64,000 nt of DNA, from NCBI GenBank assembly GCA_034440615.1, contig JAOTOM010004753.1, positions 347,501 to 411,500 of the forward strand, read 5' to 3'. Source of the stretch: Ashinkailepas kermadecensis (lineage: Eukaryota; Arthropoda; Thecostraca; Neolepadidae). Numbering within the stretch: position 1 is the stretch's first letter; every line of letters begins with the position of its first letter. Below the pieces are notes generated by a model that was given only the letters and a program-made list of their open reading frames with translations, ran no database searches and had not been told where the DNA came from. Position numbers and translations under genes: made by a program. Of the stretch, positions 24,001 to 35,606 are shown piece after piece.

Positions 24001-24469
24001 GGAAGCCAACCTGTAAGCATGTTTAATCAAAGATCTGAGGTGCACAAAGCGCAGCGGGTATCCGCATTTCTTCACCATAAAATATGGGAAGTAGGGAACT
24101 AATGATCGAATTTATTTCATCGAATTTTCGCAACGAACGCCCATATGAAGCATTTCATCACGTCAGATATCCCGCAAGTCTATCATGTGACAGCAATTAG
24201 CAAAGCGTAGGAGGTCCAGCAGAATCCGTAGCATCGCACAAAGTGTGGCGATGCACCGAATGCGCAAGATGGGTGTGCACGTGCACTATCGTTGGCGTCG
24301 TGGCGACCGGGCACTATGAACGGGAATGTCTGAGATTGGGAAATTTTACATTTCGAAGTTATTTGTGTAGGTGTAATTTCAGCAGTGCGAGGTGACTTAT
24401 CAAGGGATACCAAAATAATACATTCGAACAGGGTGGGGGACGTAGGGTTGAAATCCGACGAATCGGAAA

Positions 24470-24740
24470 CGATAGTGGTAGATTAGGCCCCTGCACAGGA
24501 TAATTCAGTTGTTCACTGATTATTTTATTTAAAAAGGTCCCCTTTGACAAAATAGTTATCGAAATCGGAAGACTTTTTATGGAGTAGATGGACCACCTCC
24601 AAATACGCTTCCCCCCCTCCCCTTGACGCAAATATAGGTACGTCACTTGTCCCCCAATAATTTTCAGAAACATAAGCCCATGGAGTAAAGCCAACATTGA
24701 GGGGGCAAGTTCCCCGTCACAAGCATACAAAACAACACCG
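24470..24740. mobile_element. Dispersed repeat family C copy 1
   Basis: Shares TTAGGCCCCTGCACAGGA, a T-rich middle, GGTCCCCTTTGACAAAATAG and the end TAGGTACGTCACTT with 36698-36920. It is non-coding. Confidence 0.65.
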
Positions 24741-25671
24741 ATGCCCCATATTAAATGGGAGGAATGATGTTTTAAAATATATTTTCCTCCTACAAACTTG
24801 TCTTCTGTGATTACATCCTGCATGATTAGAGCTTCCCAGCTTCAATACCTTTTCAACGACATAATTTACCAAACGGTACAGCACAGCGAAAACCATGGGC
24901 GTGACGGCGTGGAATTTGAAGGTTTTGCATTATTTATGCATTGTCATTGTTACATCGTTGCGTTGCCATTGATGCATTGCTGTTCAATGCTTGTTCTTGC
25001 CGCGAATTTATTCGCGGAGGATTTATTATTTTAGCTTCTGTGCTAAGTGCCTTGCAGCCAGCACCAAATGTTATTAACAAAATAAATCCCTAAGATGACG
25101 ATCAGAAAACCAATTCAATCCACTTCTCGTTGTCACCTTCGCGAAATTGTCGTCCTAGGACTGAGAAATGATCGTTTAAACCTGTTTATGAGATCAAGCT
25201 GGTGGGAATGACGAACAGTAGTGATGAACCTAGCTATATTCAATTAAACTTGGTGGACATAGAAGTGGGTTGATCAATGGGAGATATCTTTAAGATATGC
25301 TCAGCACCAGCTCCACCAGCTCGCTGCAGTCTAGAGGCCAGCGGGAAGATTCTTCTCGTCGATAAAGCATAAAGATATTGGTTTGTTTTGGCACTGACGT
25401 ATTTATCTACATTTACTTATTTATACCCTGGTATGGCTCAATTCTCAGCGAAAAAAAGATTCTTGCTACTGCGTTTTGCGTAAATGATGCACCATGCCAA
25501 GAACAAACAAGACATCAATATGAAATCATGTTCCCTATTCGGGAACCATACTAAGAACCTAAAAAGCAATAGGAGGCCCTAACACAGTGGAGGGCCCCTT
25601 TCGGGGAGCAGGAGGCCCCCTATCAACATTGCCCCCCTGGGAGCATTTCGTGGCGACGCCACTGTCTGTCA

Positions 25672-25784
25672 CACACACAGGTCACCACCGTCACCAGGGC
25701 CTGACATACACACACAGGTCACCACCGTCACCAGGGTCTGACACACACACACACACACATACAGGCCACCACCGTCACCAGGGC

Positions 25785-25790
<6 letters not shown>
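25672..25790. repeat. Cuticle intron array (right half)
   Basis: Continuation of the array at 20013-20178: GTCACCACCGTCACCAGGGC units separated by CA runs. A shorter piece recurs at 26125-26180. Confidence 0.8.

Positions 25791-25875
<85 letters not shown>
25791..25875. repeat. (CT)n(CA)n microsatellite
   Basis: About 15 CT followed by about 28 CA dinucleotides. Confidence 0.97.
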
Positions 25876-26172
25876 GACACAAAGACAAAGACATAAAATA
25901 TCAGTGCAACTATGAGCCACAAGGGCCCTTCTTGGTTGCACTCTGGACACTGAAACAGTTTCCCACCAAATACGTCGATCAGCCCTCCCTGGAATACCGA
26001 AAAGCAAGACCTCTTTTCTTATAATAAGTGTCTATGCTGTTTTTAAAGATGTTCAGTGTGCTGCTACTGACAATGGTTTCTGGCAGCTGGTTCCAATGTT
26101 CTACTACCCTGTTGGTGAAGAAATGTCACCATCGTCACATGTCACCATCGTCACTACCGTCACCCTGGCCTG

Positions 26173-26175
<3 letters not shown>

Positions 26176-26253
<78 letters not shown>
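26176..26253. repeat. (CA)n microsatellite
   Basis: About 38 uninterrupted CA dinucleotides. Confidence 0.97.
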
Positions 26254-26255
<2 letters not shown>

Positions 26256-28428
26256 CACAGTCGCCTTCCCTCTTTTCCCGCTTTCCGGGAATACCGATGC
26301 GCCTTGCGTGACAGTCACCATTGTTACCAGTGATTAATAATCAAGATGCGGCACACTAACACACAGGGCATTGTCGACACAAAGAAGTCGTTGCGGCCAT
26401 ACTCACACTGATTTCAATTATCGCTTAGCACTATTTGTATCACCTCCAAAACGGCGGCAGGCATTTTCCTCGCTAATGTGCGCTCCTTACTCGACATGGC
26501 AAGACACCGATACTCACAAATCGACTCAGCATAGCGCCGAACGTGTTGAGCGCGTGCTGTTGGCTGGTCTCCGCGTGCTGTTGGCTGGTCTCCGGCGCGG
26601 TGGGAGGTGTCCGGCCAGGCTGGACTGGCGAGTGAGGAGCTGGACAGCGGACCACCCGCTATAAGTAGTCTGCGCGGCCTGCGATGCCTTGCCGGGCTTC
26701 CGAGACACACAATGGACAGCGGTGGACCATTGTTACCGGCTATGGTCGGCGCGTGTTGCCACGAAGTGTCAGGAGGTGCTGTGCTGAGACGTGCGGCCTG
26801 GTGCGTCTGCAGACGACGCCGACCGCGCCATTGTAGAGGCTGCTGTGCATGCGTCCGTCACAAGTGGGATAGGCAGATGATTCGATCAGAGCGTTGGTCA
26901 TGATTTGCATGTCGAGGGTGTGTGTAGCGGTACAGGCAGGTTTCTTTCCGAAGTGTCCGTGCTCACTTCCTGGGCGATCCAGATAGAACGTGAGACCACC
27001 ACCCTGTGACTTCTCCAGAACGTGGAAATCAGTGATCACTTGCTGCATTCCTGCCAAAGCCTGGTGGGTTTGGTCGCTTGCACAATCGTTGTCACCAGCG
27101 GACTCCGTCGAAGGGCATGTTTGTTGGGGCATGCCCATTTAATTCCTCATTTAAGGGACACAGTGGGCCTTCACAACAATGAAATGAAGATAACCGCAAA
27201 ATTCTGTCCAAATGGGTCCACTTGTCATTGGCCTCCCATGTCCTAATACCTCCTGTGGTCAGGGAAATCGATTAGCCATTCGCAGTGTGGTCGCAACCAG
27301 CCAACACTGAACTATCCGCTTTGTCTGCCACAAACCCCATTGGTGTAATAGCCCACAAGGCAAATTGGACGCCTGCTTGGTAACTTTAAAAAATATACAT
27401 TCAGCATATCTACACTTCGTGGTGTTGAATGGAACCTAATTGGAATCTATTTGGACTTGGATGCACCGAGAAGTTTTGTGAGGGCGTGGGCCAGGCTTAA
27501 AGAGACCGTCCCGGAAGTCGTCGGTTTTCTCTGAGCATACTCGAAGGGACATTTGACACCGGGAATAACTTTGTCGGTAATGTAATGTGCATTTAGTATT
27601 TCCAACATCAATAATTCAGGTCTCATTTTGCGTATCGTTAGTTCACCTGGTATCGATCAGAAACACAGGATGATTCACTACTAGACTTGATGGAATCTGT
27701 TCCACTAGCTGAGGAAAAGTACCATCTGCTAGTTATTTACGTTAAGCTTGACAAGTGAAAATAAAAGTGGAGGTTAGTTGAGGCTTGATGATACTTGCCA
27801 CGGGAGCGACCGGTGGAGCTTTGTGTATAAATCAGCTGACAGCGGTGCGAATTCCGCGACAAAAATGAAGCGTTTGGCGCTGTATCATACATTGGTTAAA
27901 TTGCTCTCAGATTTTTGTTCAGCTTACCCAGATGATCGCACAATGTACATAGTATGCATTGGAATACAAAATCTCAAAATATGACTTTCTTGCTGGCAAT
28001 AAATGTATCCTCAGAGACTGCGAGGGAGCACAGATGTTCTTTTCGTCTATGCGATGAGCCAGGCAATCTACCTTCTCCCTCGGTTGTTCACTAAGCATCG
28101 TCTCCACTTGTTTTGCAGCTGGTCACAACCTACCTTCTTAACGTACAGCATATAATCCGGTGTTTGGACCCGCTGGGCTTTCTGTGCCCCGAGGCGCTTC
28201 TCTGCCCGACGCTTACTTTTCCTCATCTCAACTTGTTCGACCTAATCGATCGGGTTCGAGTGGGATTTTAGTCGGCGCCGGGAGAACGGCGTGCCTTCTG
28301 GTCTCGGGATTGTGGCGGATCCGGTCAGTAAAGTAATACCTTCCCCATAGGCCGAATGACTTAGATCAAAGGATCCAAGAAATGGATGTTTCTGTGGTCT
28401 GCATCTGCTTCATATTTCCTTTGCAAAG
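26254..28428. other. No gene recognised
   Basis: A GC-richer patch at 26550-26900 includes CTATAAGTAG at about 26660, which resembles a TATA box on the plus strand, but no coding exon can be tied to it. The missing first exon of the minus-strand cuticle gene may be in this interval. Confidence 0.35.
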
Positions 28429-28556
28429 GATGATCCTGTTATTCAATTCACGTATGTAGATGAGATTCATATCATGGAGGATGCTTCTAACGACTCTGAG
28501 GAAGAAGCAAATGCTGCATGGTCAAGACTAGTCCGTGCTGCTGCCATGGGCTTAAG
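28429..28556 (+). CDS. Candidate isolated exon, unknown protein
   Basis: 128-nt open stretch between acceptor TTTCCTTTGCAAAG and donor GTATGC. It reads DDPVIQFTYVDEIHIMEDAS, then acidic NDSEEEANAAWSRL and VRAAAMGLR. Composition and good splice sites look exon-like, but I do not recognise the family and found no partner exon. It may be a transposon gene fragment. Confidence 0.35.
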
Positions 28557-28845
28557 GTATGCAGCCAAATACCTAGGACCTTCTGGAGCATCATCAGGAT
28601 TGATGCATGTGGTAGTGATTTACGCGCAAATATATGGGGCAAGTGCGCCGTGATTGAGCTCAACTGAAAAATCGCAATTGCACCCTGCTCTTGGGTTGGT
28701 GCGGTTAGTGGAGCATTTGCTCCACTGATGGAGGTTGGTGGAATAAAAATATCGACCAGATTTGCGACGAGAAGGACCAGTGGATGATTGTGGAGGTTAG
28801 TGGAGCTACGAGAACAGACCCAACCACTTCATTACAGCCCCACTC

Positions 28846-29429
28846 ACTAGCGCAACCAGGGGGGGGGGGGGCCAAGGGGCCATGGCCCCCCCCCAAATTT
28901 TTTTGGGGCCCGGTCCGAGCCAGGGGCCCGCGAAGCGGGCCCCTGGCTCGGAGTGGGCCACCCTACTCAGAGCCCTGGCTAGGGGCCCGCGAAGCGGATC
29001 TGTGGCTCGAATCAGGGGCCCTTTGAACCAACTGAAAATCTGGGGCCCGTTTTAACCAGGGCCCGCCTCGAACCGGGGCCCATTTTGATTCAGGGGCCCA
29101 CATTGAACCAATAACCCGCTTAGAACCAGGGGCCCGCTTCAACCTGGGGCCCTGTCTTGAACCAGGGGCTCTCTGGAACCAGGGGCCCGCTTCGAACCGG
29201 GCCCACTTTGATCCAGGGGCCCGCATTGAACCAATAGCACGCTTAGAACCAGGGGCCCGCTTTTACCTGGGGCCCGCCTCGTTTTAGTTTTTACAAACAT
29301 AGGGGTCCGCTCAAAAGTAAGTGCATGTTTTCCGCAGACTTTTTAAAAACACGAGGGGGGCCCGCTTGCGAGGGGGCCCGCTCTCCAACCGTGGCCCCCC
29401 CCGAACTGAAATCCTGGTTGCGCCACTGG
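28846..29429. mobile_element. 584-bp element with internal GGGGCCC minisatellite and 8-bp TSD
   Basis: Imperfect inverted ends AGCGCAACCAGG and CCTGGTTGCGCCACTGG. CCCCACTC at 28838-28845 is repeated at 29430-29437. The interior is built of roughly 25-30 bp units of the type GAACCAGGGGCCCGCTT. No coding capacity. Confidence 0.82.
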
Positions 29430-29437
29430 CCCCACTC

Positions 29438-30929
29438 TACGGGAGTCGGCCGGTCGGTTTTATGTGGTGTCCTCGTTTTCCGGGAAAGAAACCAACTTTT
29501 TCATGATAATAGAAGCAAAGACGACATATATTCGTTTGTAGAATTCTGCAGGCATTTGCATGGTATTACACTTGTCTGTGTACAGTTAAAATATTGTCAG
29601 TTTTAGCTTCAGATGTACTCAAAATTATGCGGGGTATCGCCTTGATTACGTCACAGGCTCCGAGGAACTTGACTGGCCGCGCTATCAACTATAAACAATT
29701 GCTGATTGGACAGTTACTACGCACTTAGTACATAGTCGTCGCATTTGTGAGTAAAAGGTTAAACAAAGTCGAACCTATCGAGTACAGGCGGACTGTCAAA
29801 TATCTGTCTGTTTCTCATATCTAGGGACAGCTAGGACATTAATGATTCACCGAACCCAAGGCTAAAGCTGACCACAAGATACGTCCGAGTTTCCGGAAGA
29901 CGCAGCATGACACATTTTGCCGTATATATGTATTATATACCTTTTCTTTTTCGCTGCCTTTGTAAAATAAAACATTATGTGCATGAGTATGCAATAATTT
30001 ACTCCAATTTACTTCGAACTCTACGAGCCAGAATTTGCGAGTATCCAAAATGGCGCAGGATATGCGACAGCTGACGAGATTGCCATGGGAACACAAAACA
30101 AACGTGACAACAGAAGTAGACGGTGTGGCAACAGTGATGAGAACAGTGACGTATTGCAGTTTGCACTTATAGTTTGCAGTGGCATTTCCTCAGGCTCAAC
30201 ACTTGCTATGAAGACTGCAGTGGTGAGAAACGAACACAAGCTTACCATGTGACGTCACTAAATGAGTGCAGTAGATGGCATGTCAAAGTACCGACCCATA
30301 CAAATTAACCGGGCCTCTACCTGCCCTCTTCCAATAATTTTCAGAAACCTATACCTATACCCGAGAATACGCAAAACATACGCAAAAGGGCAGACCACAA
30401 TAGATTGGGGGGGGGGAGGGGAGGGCGGGACACCATGATCTCCCATGTTAAACGTCGAAATTATTAGGGGGGGGGAAAAGCCATATTGAGGGGCACTTAC
30501 CCCCTCAAAAGTGTACCTAACAAAGCCCCTGTACAGGTTTCATTCAAAGCCTTAGTCCAGTGAGCATGCTAACAGCGGTCCGCGGTCGGCTGGGAAGTGG
30601 AATGTTCGCCCATGCCGACATGCAGCCGACGTGGAACCGATGTTGTGCTGCTGTAGGGCTGCTCTCGGGACGCCAACGACCGGCTCTCGAGTGGATAATG
30701 AAATATCGGACAACTGCCTGACGTCGGCTGGCTGCAGTTGATATGCCGAAATCAACCCGACATATGTTGATATTCCAAGTCAGTTTGCCGATGTCGGCAT
30801 GCCGCTTACGAGATGCTGAGCTTGCCCCGACACATTCCAACAGCGGACCAACATCGGGATGCTTGCTGGGAGCAATGTTGGGGAGGGCAAGTTCCCCAAA
30901 AGTACAGAAAGTTCCATGCCCTCACGCAA
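29438..30929. other. No gene recognised
   Basis: AT-rich with scattered low-complexity poly-G (30405-30430, 30465-30475). A GGGGCACTTACCCCCTC fragment near 30488 belongs to a dispersed repeat seen elsewhere in the window. Confidence 0.35.
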
Positions 30930-31188
30930 GGGTGTCACTTCGTATGTGCTACAAGGGCCACTGGCCCCTTCAATCAATTAATTGGACCCCATCAATCATC
31001 GATCTGACCCTCTGAATCATTGATTTCCTCCATGATCAGGCTGAAGCTGAACTATTGACCTATGCGTAAACTGACCCCATGCGTACACTAGATGCAAATG
31101 GTTTTCGGGGCAGCTTCGGCCATCAGGAACTTCACTTTGTTCTACATCATTTGCCCCCCCCCCCAACCAACTTCGCAAAGTGACACAA
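30930..31188. mobile_element. MITE-like element, family A copy 3
   Basis: Inverted ends GGGTGTCACTT and AAGTGACAC; the core has GATGCAAATGGTTTTCGGGG and ATCAGGCTGAAGCT shared with the other copies. A poly-C tract lies near the right end. Confidence 0.8.
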
Positions 31189-32547
31189 GGGACAATCCCG
31201 AACCATACTGTGTCCAACAGCAGGAAAAATGCACTCATGGTACCGTAAAACGATGCCAAATATTTATACCTGAATTTGACACTTGACCTTGACAGTGCGT
31301 CATGTTGGCTACCAAAGTTTGTTTATTTTGGCGATGGCGGTGCTACTGGCTGATGGAATAAGGAGAGCATTGTTGTTACCCGAGTACTGAACGATTGTTG
31401 ATTCAGTTGATTCAATCAAATGGCAGGCATAACATACTGTGCTCATCAAGCGCTTCGCCAGTCCCGTTAGGCTACAGGTAGCTGAGGAGTCCTGTATATT
31501 ATATTTCTGCTCTTCCAGTGGTTTACGATGAGTGGAAGCAAAGCAAACTGAACCGTTCTTCCAAGACAAACCGTTAGTAAAAATGTATTATCTGGGATTT
31601 TTTTTCTCCCGATTTCTCCGTATTTCATTAATGCATAATTTCATTAAACTCGTCTCCATTTCCGTATTGCTGCAAACCAGAAATATCTTCTGAATTGGGT
31701 CCATTTTGTATTTCACTTTAAGAGCTCGTCGCGCCACAAGACCGTTTTTCTCTTTGGTACTTGGTATATCGAAAAGCGCATTACTCTGTTGGTTGTTCAC
31801 TGCTCTGGCTCGCATGGCATGTGGAAAGATGTGCTAAATGTTAAACCAACTTCGGAACTCTTTAGATTGACTTAAAAAGCCATCGTGAACTCCTGCGGGT
31901 TTTCCGCCATGCTGGTAGCGCGGGTTAGGTAGCTAATGAATTTATATCATCAGCAGAGGTGTATACAGAGGCACAGCCAAGGGCCCCTTTAGCAACCAAA
32001 AATGCACTGGGTCAAGCAAGAAATTTAGAGATTTTCACATGCAAAACCAGAAATTATCGGTGCGCGAAGCGCACCAAAAGCGGTCTCTGTTTCATGACAT
32101 TTTTGTTGGTCGGAGCCCATTGACCTCTATAATATCTAGACGGCTGACTCGCCGCCCGCCGCACGCTCTGTGCCCTTTTCCGGCCGTTCCCGGCTGGAGG
32201 TGGCCGAGCGGCGGTATGTGGGCAAAAGATCGGGCGCGCCACTCGCTCCCATGCATTTTGGCTCTGAAATTAAATGTTGTAAAATGAAACGTTTTGGCTA
32301 GATTTTGATAAAAAGTAGTGCAAAATGATGCTGGTTTCATGATGAGCAGATTGAAATGGAGAAATACCTTGTAAAATTGTGTAATTGTGCTTTGGAGGTC
32401 TAACTTGTATCATCGTTTTGCCAACTTTGTGTGGTATTCGGCATGAAATTATGACCCCGGATACCCGATAAACGCTAGCGAAGTAACGCTGGGAATGTTT
32501 GGAGTTGACAACATATGTGTACTGTGTGTGCATCCTATATCCTAATC
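31189..32547. other. No gene recognised; contains a family D fragment
   Basis: Minus-strand open frames at 31309-31569 and 31588-31815 have no recognisable domain. A family D fragment (GCGCGAAGCGCACC ... GCGGTCTCTGTTTC) lies at 32025-32110. Confidence 0.4.
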
Positions 32548-32790
32548 AGGGGCGGATCCAGGAATTGTCATGGGGAGGGGTATTTGTCTGGGGGCGCCAT
32601 TTCTTAGGAGGATTTCTTTCTCATTTCTTTCTTACCCTGCGAAAATACCTGAAGGGGCGCCTTCGGCCGAAAATCCGTTTAGCGGGGGAGGGGCGTGCAC
32701 CTGAGCACATTGAAGGGGTGCTTCTGGATGAAAAGTATGAGGGGGAGCATTCGAGCCTTCCCGGAGGGGCGCGGGTTCCAAATTACATGG
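32548..32790. mobile_element. Dispersed repeat family B copy
   Basis: Starts AGGGGCGGATCCAGGAATTG and contains GGGGCGCC blocks spaced about 40 bp apart. A second copy follows at 33138-33340 (GCGCGGATCCAGG). Confidence 0.65.
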
Positions 32791-32866
32791 GGACATGTCC
32801 CTAAATCTGCCGACCATCCCTGAATCCACACGACCATCCTGCAGGGCACGGGTTGACGTTCAGGCA

Positions 32867-33050
32867 GGGGTGTTGCTTTATATGCTTTCTAGGGGCAAGT
32901 GCCCCATCAATGTTGGCTTATCCCCCCCCCACCACCAATAATTCCAAGCTTTAACATGAGACCCTATGGAGTGTGCACCCCGATCAGTTTGGGCCTGCCT
33001 ATTGCCTTCATGTATTTTGCCCCCCCCCCCGCCAGAATAATTTTTAGAAA
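32867..33050. mobile_element. Degraded MITE family A copy
   Basis: GGGGTGTTGCTTTATATGCT start followed by AGGGGCAAGTGCCCCATCAA, similar to the left end of family A. The right end is not recognised. Confidence 0.4.
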
Positions 33051-33137
33051 TCAACATCCGTGCGCTTAGGACTTCCTCTTTAATTGTAGTTCTTTCTATC
33101 AGTCCGGGACCTCTTCCAAGGGCGTAGCCAAGAGGGC

Positions 33138-33340
33138 AGGCGCGGATCCAGGATTTTTCATGGAAGGGGCATGTTTGGAGCCACTGGATGTGCCTTCAGC
33201 TGAAAATTTCGAGAGTGGCGCACTCGATGGTCTTGGAAGGGAGACTTTGGCTGAAAATTCAAGAGGGTGCACTCAATGATTCTAAGGGGCACATTTTCAT
33301 CTGGAGGGGGCCCTTTAGCTGAAAAATTGGAAAGGGTTGC
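33138..33340. mobile_element. Dispersed repeat family B copy
   Basis: Begins GGCGCGGATCCAGGATTTTT and has repeated TGAAAA(T/A)TTCGAGAG / GGGGC blocks. Confidence 0.55.
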
Positions 33341-33515
33341 ACTCGAGCCTCACTGTAGGACCACTTTTCCCGGTAAGATGGGCGCCACCTTGCCATGAGC
33401 TGTGTCCTCTTATCCACATGTCCCCTGTGCCCTCTGTATCTGTCTCTGCAAGGGGATGAACGGCAGGGACGCGGCAGGTCGGAGTAAAGGCTTAATGGGG
33501 AATAGATGATGTGGA

Positions 33516-33596
33516 TTTTGCTTGATATATGCATATATATCAAGCAAAAGTTTTTGCTTCACATATGACTATATCATTTGAAAATGATATAGTCAT
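33516..33596. repeat. Two adjacent short palindromes
   Basis: TTTTGCTTGATATATG pairs with CATATATATCAAGCAAAA (33516-33549), and ATGACTATATCATTT pairs with AAATGATATAGTCAT (33565-33596). Each would form a nearly perfect hairpin. No function assigned. Confidence 0.8.
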
Positions 33597-34599
33597 TTTC
33601 ACCACCTAGAACGCCCCAGCATCACCACTTTACATCCACAACACACTGCGCAGCGCCATACCAGCGCCGCCGTTTTGCCTATATGCGGCGCCGACGTCGG
33701 GCACTTTTTTAAAAGTCGAGTTGTCTGTCTAGTTATATATTGAGGTCAATGTCGGGGCCCCTTACGAAAATACTGATGCGCCGCTAGTGTGTGCGTCGCC
33801 ATGGGTGTCGAATTGTATAGTTCTTGGGAGCCATGCTCGCCCCACAATGCTGGCTCTCCCTAGTATTAACTAACGGTTCTTCGTTGGGTGCAAGATGTCG
33901 AAAATAGTCCAGTAGGACGTCAAAATTCGTCATGAAAACGGTGTTTCTTAAATATCCTTTACTTCCTTTAAACTTAATTTTGATCCAATAGTGTACTTAT
34001 ATGTACATCTATTGGTTTGGTTTTGAAATATATAATTCACATACATTATTTATTATCATTATTTAAAGGTACATTATTTATTATGATTATATATGCATTA
34101 TTTATCATGCATATATAATCGGCTCAGGCTCAGTTTATAAAAATAATATAAATTGATCTGTGGATACCAAAGCTATTTTTTTTTTCAGTTCCATCCGCCT
34201 GAACGTCTTCCAAGGTATCGTATAAAGAATCTGCCCGCAGAAACTTTGAGGCTATCAATTTTGCTCCCGGTGCTAAAACAAAAATTGCAGTTAGCGGTAG
34301 AACGTCCCGAAGCTCTATATGAAGAGCATTTCCTATGAAGTTACGCATAGGGGCCGGGAACATTAAAGTCGTGGAAAAATGATGGTGTTATTTTACATAA
34401 AAATAGAAAATGCGTGCGTTATAAAATTAATCTTATGGTTAGCCAGGTTAACCCTTGCAGTGTACTTCTCGCATTTAGTATAGTTCTGAACAAGAATACG
34501 CTAACAATATTCTTTTTGTGAAGCTGGTGTCTGGTAAAATTTTCCTGAAGACCATTAACCGATCTAGGAATTCGCTATCGGCTGACAAATTGCTAATGA

Positions 34600-34790
34600 C
34601 GGGGTGGGGTTGCGCTTGAACTTCCGGCAGGGGTGTCTTTTTCCATTCGGAGGGACCCTTTCGACTGACAATTTCGTTGCGGGGGGGGGGGGGGGGGTAT
34701 GGGGTCTGTTCAACCTTCCAGGAAGGGCGCACCTTTTCCATCTCAAGGGGCTCCCCATCTCTATCGGGGGCGCCTTTCGGGTGCTACGGG
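34600..34790 (-). mobile_element. Dispersed repeat family B copy, inverted
   Basis: GGCGCACCTTTTCCATCTC and CGGGGGCGCCTTT are the reverse complement of blocks at 10380-10450. It contains a poly-G run of about 18. Confidence 0.55.
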
Positions 34791-35606
34791 GACCCTCTTC
34801 GCCTCCAGGATCAGTCTCTGTTAAAGACTAACAATCCCGGGTTCAACACTCGCACCGCTCTGGACATTTCCCAATCCCGTGGCCCACCGGCGAAACAGTG
34901 TGGGTGGCTCCATTAGCCGTGAATGTGCATAAAGTGTGTCGTGAATCATCCAATAAACAAACAAAGACTAACAATCTTGTCATGTCACGAGATTCTATTT
35001 CGCTTTGTAGGGTCACGAGCCCCTCCAGTGTTCACTTCAGCCCCATCAACAAGAACACATTTTAAATAAAGAGCCCCGCGACCAGGCACTTCAATGTGTG
35101 TTGAATTGATCATCCTTAGCATTGCTGAGCCCTTCCAATGATTTCAGTCCAGGTTCACAAACCATCCATCAATCAACTCATCTGTGTAATATGTAAAAGC
35201 TTCGCACTGACAATAATGAACGATTTTCCGAGAAAAGTTTTTTTTTGTGATTGATAAGAAGTGCCACGAAAATTGTATAGCCATTTCCTGAAAAAAGTTG
35301 GTGCGTAATCACTACCAAATCGCTAGACATTCAAAGTTTTTATTTCTTATACAGAGAAGCTGCTTGAAAGGTTTTCGGGCCTCACTGAGAAAAAATCAGT
35401 GGCCAGGAGTGAGACTTAAAGAAATAACTTGAAGGACTGAGCAATGCTAAACTAATTAATTCAAGACGTTTTGGTGACACGCATTAGACGAACTTGTTCT
35501 GAATGGTGCCCCGTGGCAGTGGCTCGATAACCAATAACTATCGCAAGGTTGTGGGAGCAACAGCCATTTTACAGTCTATTCTTTTAATGCAACGCCCATT
35601 CATAGG

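Larger units (their letters stand above)
20179..25663. mobile_element. 5.5-kb minisatellite-filled element inserted in the cuticle-gene array
   Basis: Inverted end sequences GGGCGTCGCCAC (left, 20183 on) and GTGGCGACGCC (right, to about 25660). GTCTGTCA occurs at 20171-20178 and again at 25664-25671, an 8-bp candidate TSD. Removing the interval restores a continuous CACCAGGGTCTGTCACACAC array. Inside are a 21-bp minisatellite, about 3 kb of degenerate GGGGCC/AAAATCGC-type repeats, a nested SINE and a family C repeat, but no transposase. The TSD is weakened because both flanks are the same repetitive sequence. Confidence 0.75.

Noticed and set aside
26655..26720. TATA box and start codon on the plus strand near a GC-rich patch
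   Set aside because: CTATAAGTAG is suggestive, but the downstream open frame is short, Cys/Arg-rich and unlike any protein I recognise.
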